From contig JALOMM010000097.1 of assembly GCA_025455535.1 (NCBI GenBank), positions 1 through 6,269 on the forward strand: 6,269 nucleotides of DNA, read 5' to 3'. Shown piece by piece: positions 1 through 3,866 of the stretch. Made by a program: the position numbers and the translations under genes. Positions within the stretch are counted from its first letter, which is position 1. Every line of letters starts with the position of its first letter. The notes under the pieces were generated by a model. It had not been told where the DNA came from. It saw only the letters and a program-made list of their open reading frames with translations, and did not search any database. The DNA is from Bacteroidales bacterium. Lineage in GTDB: Bacteria > Bacteroidota > Bacteroidia > Bacteroidales > VadinHA17.

Positions 1-1817
1 CCTTTTAGCTCTGCCTCAATCAGCTCCGGCATAAGTGCGATGCAGTCTACAGAGCTCTCCCGCCGTGTGCCGTCATACTCCTGAGACCATCCTGCGGCTC
101 TGACAGGAACCATCGCAATGGCGCCCGAAGCCACCGTAGCAATCTCCTCATGATGCCATAGACTGACGAGGTGTGTCCCTTCCCTCTCCTCTGACCTGAA
201 CATCGGGCCATCAGCACCGTTATGATCCATATTGAGGACTGTGTACAGAATCTTGTCACCTGCTTTCCACCGGTTGATATAGACCTTGTCTGATTCACTC
301 TCAATAAGGGGTGTCCATTCTTTGTCAAGGAAAGCATCGCTGTTTTGTCTGAGGAGGAATGTGGTTTTTGCAAGATACTTAAGATCAGCTGTATAGTCAT
401 CTCCCCTCCCTCCGGCGCGGAAGAGGTTCAGTTCTGTTCCGTAACCGTTGAAGAAGGCAACGGAGATCTCGCGGTGAAGTATATCCTCTCCCACGTCAGC
501 CACCCTGAATATTGCAAAATCAGGCCGTATAAGCTTATTGAGGTTCAGTTCGGGGCTGAGGAACAGTGCATTGTGTACTCTTCCGGATAATATTCCGGGC
601 ATATCCTTTACCACAGCCATCCCTTCGGAGAACATGACAACACCCTCTCTCACAGAATCAGCAGCCTGCTGAAGTTCGGCGCTTGAGCTGCCCTGTGTGT
701 CAAGTACAACACCGTCGGCTTCAGTAGCGGCAATCATTTCAGCCATACCCCTGTGATGATCCTCCTCCCTGGTGCTTCTGTCCCACGGGTTATAGGCGAT
801 GAAGAACCTGCAGTCGTTAAGCCTGGCCTGCCTGCTGATGGTTCTCAGCCCTTCTGTTCCTCCCGGCAGGTCACGGTAAAGATCCCACTGGTTCCTCTCA
901 TCGAGGCCCAGGCGTGGCCATGTAGGCCAGATGCCGTACACATCTACATGTCCGAAGATATTGTTGTATGACGATAGGAATTTGCTGAAGCCCGGGGCAC
1001 CGGCAAGCCTGTCATAGAACTCTCTGTCCCATGCCATCTGGAGTATAATGAGATAGCTGGAACGGATCCATTTCAGGTCAGCACGGTTGTACAATGATTC
1101 ATTGAAGCTATCCAGGTCATAGAGGTACCTGCCGGCGAACATCAGCCGGAGGCCTTCCTGCCATGGTCCGCGGTAAACATCGGCCCATATGTTATAGGAG
1201 ACCGAAGCCCCCGGCGGAAGTATTGTTCCGTACCTTCTCTTTGTTCCGAGGTCCGTCTGGTTGCGACGCGCAACTGAACACACGGAAAATGAGGTATCGG
1301 TATCGAAGGCAGAGAATCCCATCTCCCATGCATTATCAGGTAAAATGACTCTGACAGGACTCTTCCCCGGAAGAAAGAGGTTAGCCCTTGCCAGGTCGGG
1401 AGGGCCATAACCTGTTATGAATGCGTTTTCCCTGTTCTCTCCGAAAGGGACAACGTCACTTATCGTTATTGTGTCATTCCTGTTATTGCGGATCACAAGT
1501 TCGGCATACCACCCTTTTCGGTCCATGCTCCGCGGTGTGAACCCGGCCTCCACCCCTCCCGGGAATATCATTACGAAACGGCTGCCAGTAAGCCCGGCAG
1601 CAACATCATCGGATTCATAATAGTTGCCGTCGATCCTGAGACTGAAGAGCGGTCTTCCGGCCGGGAGATTCACCAGGGTGCTGTCATCAAGGATGAACCT
1701 GACCACCCTCGCTCCCGTCTCTTTCGTAATACCAATATTTTCAAGAGACTGTCCGGCTGCGGTGGTCAGCATTAACGCAATAAATAACTGAGAAGCTAAA
1801 ATTTTCTTCCTTGACAT
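1..1817 (-). CDS. Secreted glycoside-hydrolase-like TIM-barrel protein, 3' end outside window
   Basis: Reading leftward from an ATG at 1817, the frame stays open for 605 codons to the window edge, so the C-terminus is missing. Residues 1-22 form a signal peptide (MSRKK, then a hydrophobic stretch ending TTAAG before QS), so the protein is exported. Residues about 25-215 look like a beta-rich N-terminal domain. Residues about 245-500 have a TIM-barrel rhythm: VDVYGIWPTWPRLG (291-304), RFFIAYNPWD (337-346), DGVVLDTQG (368-376), VVMFSEGM (393-400) and ISVAFFNGYG (451-460). A beta-type region starts near 510 (KVYINRW). Asp373 and Glu398 lie at strand ends, where a retaining hydrolase could carry nucleophile and acid/base; this recalls GH101/GH129 or DUF6259-type barrels, but that is inference from layout. 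Related Bacteroidota proteins, as I remember them, may carry a C-terminal formylglycine-generating-enzyme-like domain, which would lie beyond the edge. No clean promoter was found upstream. Certain as a gene, moderate for the fold, low for substrate. Confidence 0.85.
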   Translation of the reverse strand, partial: MSRKKILASQLFIALMLTTAAGQSLENIGITKETGARVVRFILDDSTLVNLPAGRPLFSLRIDGNYYESDDVAAGLTGSRFVMIFPGGVEAGFTPRSMDRKGWYAELVIRNNRNDTITISDVVPFGENRENAFITGYGPPDLARANLFLPGKSPVRVILPDNAWEMGFSAFDTDTSFSVCSVARRNQTDLGTKRRYGTILPPGASVSYNIWADVYRGPWQEGLRLMFAGRYLYDLDSFNESLYNRADLKWIRSSYLIILQMAWDREFYDRLAGAPGFSKFLSSYNNIFGHVDVYGIWPTWPRLGLDERNQWDLYRDLPGGTEGLRTISRQARLNDCRFFIAYNPWDRSTREEDHHRGMAEMIAATEADGVVLDTQGSSSAELQQAADSVREGVVMFSEGMAVVKDMPGILSGRVHNALFLSPELNLNKLIRPDFAIFRVADVGEDILHREISVAFFNGYGTELNLFRAGGRGDDYTADLKYLAKTTFLLRQNSDAFLDKEWTPLIESESDKVYINRWKAGDKILYTVLNMDHNGADGPMFRSEEREGTHLVSLWHHEEIATVASGAIAMVPVRAAGWSQEYDGTRRESSVDCIALMPELIEAELK

Positions 1818-1832
1818 GTCAATAAATAACTG
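1778..1832. repeat. 13-base direct repeat flanking a start codon
   Basis: CAATAAATAACTG occurs at 1778-1790 and again, identically, at 1820-1832. The copies are 42 bases apart, a multiple of three. On the minus strand one copy lies just upstream of the glycosidase-like ATG and the other within its signal-peptide codons (reading Gln-Leu-Phe-Ile), and both sit in the same frame. The DNA between the copies is not itself repeated. It could be a trace of slippage or a chance event in AT-rich sequence; no function is evident. Confidence 0.6.
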
Positions 1833-1991
1833 TTTATGCCGTTTCCGTTTTAACGGTAGTGCAATTTAAGTTATTGCTCTGAAATACAAAAACCCTGCCG
1901 TATATGAAGGGCTGTTTTTCAGATAATGTATTATAAAATTTCTTGTTTATGTTTTAATTACTACTTTTAAACGATGGTTGAGATTGGTCTA
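1818..1991. other. Divergent intergenic region, AT-rich, with small repeats
   Basis: These 174 bases separate the start of the minus-strand glycosidase-like gene from the start of the plus-strand lipoprotein gene, so both promoters should lie here. On the plus strand TACTTTTA at 1962-1969 resembles the Bacteroidota -7 element TAnnTTTG, with a TTG at 1943-1945 sixteen bases upstream; that spacing is short, so the call is weak. It ends 22 bases before the ATG at 1992. I see no convincing match for the minus-strand gene. Other items are an inverted repeat CCGTT-TT-AACGG at 1845-1856, a larger hairpin at 1888-1919 (listed separately), and one copy of a 13-base direct repeat next to the glycosidase-like start codon. 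Confidence 0.6.
1888..1919. other. Imperfect hairpin in divergent intergenic region
   Basis: AAAAAC at 1888-1893 pairs perfectly with GTTTTT at 1914-1919, and CCT at 1894-1896 pairs with AGG at 1908-1910, leaving a three-base GCT bulge and an 11-base loop. Read on the plus strand, the 3' arm ends in five T, as in an intrinsic terminator; read on the minus strand the other arm also gives five T, so the shape is symmetric. No gene ends here on either strand, so a plain terminator role is hard to explain. It may be a leader structure for either neighbour, or the end of an unseen short transcript. The stem has few G-C pairs and may be unstable. Confidence 0.35.
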
Positions 1992-2198
1992 ATGAAAAGA
2001 ATTTACTGTAAAAGCTTCGTTTTCATTATTCTTATTCTATCGGCTCTGCTGCTTGTGCCTGGGTGTGCAACATCTAAGAAAAATCCTTATCAGGAGAAAA
2101 AGAGGGTCTCGCATATAGACACTTCACAGTTAGGACGCAACAAGTACTTCTTTTCCAACAAGTACCAGAAGAAACTATACAAGTACAAAAAGAAGTAA
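1992..2198 (+). CDS. Small basic lipoprotein, unknown function
   Basis: This encodes 68 residues. The N-terminus (MKRIYCKS, then a hydrophobic run through residue 22) with LVPGC at 21-25 is a lipoprotein signal: Cys25 would be lipidated and the mature part would have 44 residues. Pro at -2 is less usual than Ser or Ala, but the hydrophobic core, Gly at -1 and the following ATS suit export. The mature part is strongly basic, with about 14 Lys/Arg against 2 acidic residues, and ends in a Lys/Tyr-rich tail (47-68, with LGRNKYFF and KYQKKLYKYKKK). An in-frame ATG exists 18 bases upstream at 1974, but it would put MVEIGL before the charged n-region and lies almost on the expected transcription start of a possible -7 box at 1962-1969, so 1992 is preferred. 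The gene stops one base before the convergent hydrolase gene ends. I know of Bacteroidota small lipoproteins with similar tails but none with an assigned function; an envelope-anchored basic peptide is all that can be said. Confidence 0.75.
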   Translation: MKRIYCKSFVFIILILSALLLVPGCATSKKNPYQEKKRVSHIDTSQLGRNKYFFSNKYQKKLYKYKKK

Positions 2199-2199
2199 T

Positions 2200-2967
2200 T
2201 TATTCTACACAATTGACTTCCAGTCCATCCCAGGCAAGGGTAACATTCACAGGCAGGTCCCTGTTCACATCTGCATGCCTGCCCATCTGATGTCCTATAT
2301 GTGTAATATATGCTTTCCTTGGTGAGACCTGCTCTATAAGGGCCAGTGCTTCTCCGAGACTGAAGTGCGAGATATGCTTCTCCTTGCGCAAAGCATTTAC
2401 TACCAGGTATTTCACGCCTATTATCTTCTCCCTCGTCTCCTCAGGTATGTAATTGGCATCAGTAATATATGCCATCTCACCTATCCTGAAGCCCAGTATA
2501 GGGAGTCTGTAATGAAAGATCCGGAGCGGTATTATCTCGTCCCCGTTCAGGTCAATATTGTAACCGGCAATTGTATGAAGCTCCATCTTAGGCACACCGG
2601 GGTACCTGTTCTCTGCAAAGACGTACTCATACTCTTTCCTTACCGCATTCTGGACCCTCTCTTCGGCATAGATGTCAATGGCAGACTGGCTTTTGTAATT
2701 GAAAGCCCTGAGGTCGTCCATTCCGGCAATATGATCCTTATGTTCGTGTGTAAGAAGAATGGCGTCCAGCTTTTTAACTCCCGCACTGAGCATCTGCTGC
2801 CTGAAATCAGGTCCGGCATCGATAACAATGGTGTTCGAGGCAGTCTCAACCAGAAGTGAAGCCCTGAGCCTTTTGTCATGGCAGTCATCAGAAAGACAGG
2901 TGGCACATTCACAGGCTATTACAGGCACGCCCTGTGATGTCCCGGTTCCAAGAAAGGTGATCTTCAC
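2200..2967 (-). CDS. PhnP-like metallo-beta-lactamase-fold hydrolase
   Basis: This is a complete 255-residue cytoplasmic metallohydrolase with no signal peptide. The N-terminus MKITFLGTGTSQGVP is typical of the PhnP/RNase Z-like branch. The metal motif HEHKDH is at 74-79, with further likely ligands His152 (IFHYR), Asp170 (YITDAN), His198 or His201 (HISHF) and His223 (THIGH). Cys19, Cys21 and Cys24, with His226, match the extra structural zinc site known from E. coli PhnP. PhnP cleaves cyclic phosphodiesters such as phosphoribosyl 1,2-cyclic phosphate and 2',3'-cyclic nucleotides; since no other phn gene is visible, the substrate here is unassigned. The start is a GTG: an in-frame TAA two codons upstream rules out a longer form, and the conserved N-terminal strand begins right at this codon. 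A strong promoter match lies 18 bases upstream. The gene diverges from the methyltransferase gene and converges on the lipoprotein gene. Family call firm, exact reaction uncertain. Confidence 0.93.
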   Translation of the reverse strand: MKITFLGTGTSQGVPVIACECATCLSDDCHDKRLRASLLVETASNTIVIDAGPDFRQQMLSAGVKKLDAILLTHEHKDHIAGMDDLRAFNYKSQSAIDIYAEERVQNAVRKEYEYVFAENRYPGVPKMELHTIAGYNIDLNGDEIIPLRIFHYRLPILGFRIGEMAYITDANYIPEETREKIIGVKYLVVNALRKEKHISHFSLGEALALIEQVSPRKAYITHIGHQMGRHADVNRDLPVNVTLAWDGLEVNCVE

Positions 2968-2985
2968 AGATTCTTATTTACACTG

Positions 2986-3016
2986 CAAACATAGCCTGAA
3001 ATTGAGAGAAGAACAA
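2986..3016 (-). promoter_or_regulatory. Bacteroidota-type -33/-7 promoter for the PhnP-like gene
   Basis: On the minus strand, TATGTTTG (2993 down to 2986) matches the Bacteroidota -7 consensus TAnnTTTG at every fixed base, and TTG (3016 down to 3014) lies exactly 20 bases upstream, as expected for the -33 element recognised by the phylum's primary sigma factor. Eighteen bases separate the -7 element from the GTG start, so the leader would be only about 10-13 bases long. The consensus is established; use of this site is inferred. Confidence 0.65.
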
Positions 3017-3029
3017 TAACAAAGATCAC

Positions 3030-3062
3030 TTTAGGGCAACCATTCCGTTTTGTATATCTTTA
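3030..3062 (+). promoter_or_regulatory. Possible -33/-7 promoter for the methyltransferase gene
   Basis: TATCTTTA at 3055-3062 matches TAnnTTTG except for the final base. A weak -33 candidate TTTAGG begins at 3030, with 21 bases between TTTA and the -7 box. The box ends 19 bases before the ATG at 3082, almost the same distance as in the stronger divergent promoter facing the other way. The match is less complete, so this is tentative. Confidence 0.4.
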
Positions 3063-3081
3063 CTCTGCATATAATCAGAAG

Positions 3082-3783
3082 ATGAAGGGAAAGATATTCA
3101 TGGTGCCTGTTACCATCGGTAACTCCGACCACTTAATGACAATACCGCAGGTGACCCGTGAGATCACCGCTTCTCTCAGGGTTTTTGCCGTGGAGGATGT
3201 CAGGAGTGCCCGCCGATACCTGAGAAGCATAGACAGGGAGTTTCCTGTTGATGACACTCTGTTCATACCTATTGGCAAGCATTCAGAGCCTGCCGCACTT
3301 AACGAGTTGTTTTCAAGGGTATCGGAAGGGATGGATGCCGGTGTGATGAGCGAAGCCGGCATGCCCGGCCTGGCAGACCCGGGTAATATGGTTATAGAGG
3401 AGGCGCACCGCAGAGCAATCAAAGTTGTTCCTCTTACCGGGCCCTCTTCCATAATGCTTGCACTGGTCGCCTCGGGAATGAACGGACAGTCATTTTCATT
3501 CAACGGTTACCTCCCCGTCGATCCTCAGGCCAGAAGAAAAGCCATAGCTGACCTTGAAAGGAGATCAGCTACCGGTCAGACACAAATTTTCATGGAGACC
3601 CCCTTCCGGAATGACAGGATGCTTGATGATATTCTGAAGGTATGCAATCCGTCAACCAGATTGTGTATCGCAGCTGACATCACCATGTCAACGGAGAGCA
3701 TCATTACCAGAAGTGTTGAGGGATGGCTCAGGGAGAGACCTGACATTGACAAAAAACCTGTGGTTTTCCTTCTTCTGGCATGA
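3082..3783 (+). CDS. Short RsmI-like SAM-dependent methyltransferase (tetrapyrrole methylase fold)
   Basis: This encodes 233 residues with no signal peptide. Conserved blocks of the RsmI branch of the TP-methylase superfamily appear in order: IFMVPVTIGN (5-14, matching the RsmI-type ATPIGN strand and loop), VMSEAGMPGLADPG (88-101, the SAM-site signature, ISDAGTPLISDPG in RsmI), VVPLTGPSSIMLAL (115-128), FSFNGYLP (138-145) and METPFRNDRM (171-180). RsmI 2'-O-methylates C1402 of 16S rRNA. This protein is about 50 residues shorter than E. coli RsmI (about 286) and ends at the fold's last strand (VVFLLLA), so the RsmI C-terminal extension is absent. Bacteroidota commonly have such a short paralogue besides a full-length RsmI, so I do not assign the rsmI symbol; the substrate may differ. 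The ATG at 3082 gives the expected N-terminal strand. It is divergent from the PhnP-like gene and 83 bases upstream of the propeller gene. Fold and cofactor firm, target unknown. Confidence 0.92.
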   Translation: MKGKIFMVPVTIGNSDHLMTIPQVTREITASLRVFAVEDVRSARRYLRSIDREFPVDDTLFIPIGKHSEPAALNELFSRVSEGMDAGVMSEAGMPGLADPGNMVIEEAHRRAIKVVPLTGPSSIMLALVASGMNGQSFSFNGYLPVDPQARRKAIADLERRSATGQTQIFMETPFRNDRMLDDILKVCNPSTRLCIAADITMSTESIITRSVEGWLRERPDIDKKPVVFLLLA

Positions 3784-3799
3784 AACCGTTTATATTGTA

Positions 3800-3817
3800 A
3801 AACAGGTTACCCTGTTT
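3800..3817 (+). terminator. Small hairpin after the methyltransferase gene, possible weak terminator
   Basis: AAACAGG (3800-3806) and CCTGTTT (3811-3817) form a perfect seven-base stem around a TTAC loop, starting 17 bases after the methyltransferase stop codon. The position suits an intrinsic terminator, but the stem has only three G-C pairs and is followed by CTCAG rather than an unbroken T-run beyond the three T inside the arm. It may terminate only in part, leaving some read-through into the propeller gene. Confidence 0.4.
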
Positions 3818-3866
3818 CTCAGTAAAGTCTTTATTGTTTAAATTGTATCCGTCTAAACTTGCAGAA

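Noticed and set aside
47..400. 117-codon open frame on the minus strand
   Set aside because: It is a +1 shadow of the glycosidase-like gene, which is continuously open through the same bases in another frame with a signal peptide at its start.
1974..1991. Earlier ATG as the lipoprotein start
   Set aside because: It would add MVEIGL in front of a normal lipoprotein n-region and coincides with the expected transcription start of the possible upstream promoter.
2365..2859. 164-codon open frame on the plus strand
   Set aside because: It is antisense to the PhnP-like gene, whose metal-binding motifs are complete; the plus-strand product has no domain signal.
3075..3503. 142-codon open frame on the minus strand
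   Set aside because: It is antisense to the methyltransferase gene; the sense frame has all family motifs.
3834..3861. TTG-N17-TAAACTTG as a promoter for the propeller gene
   Set aside because: The -7-like box ends only five bases before the ATG, so transcription would start at or inside the start codon; the other genes here have about 20 bases between box and start.
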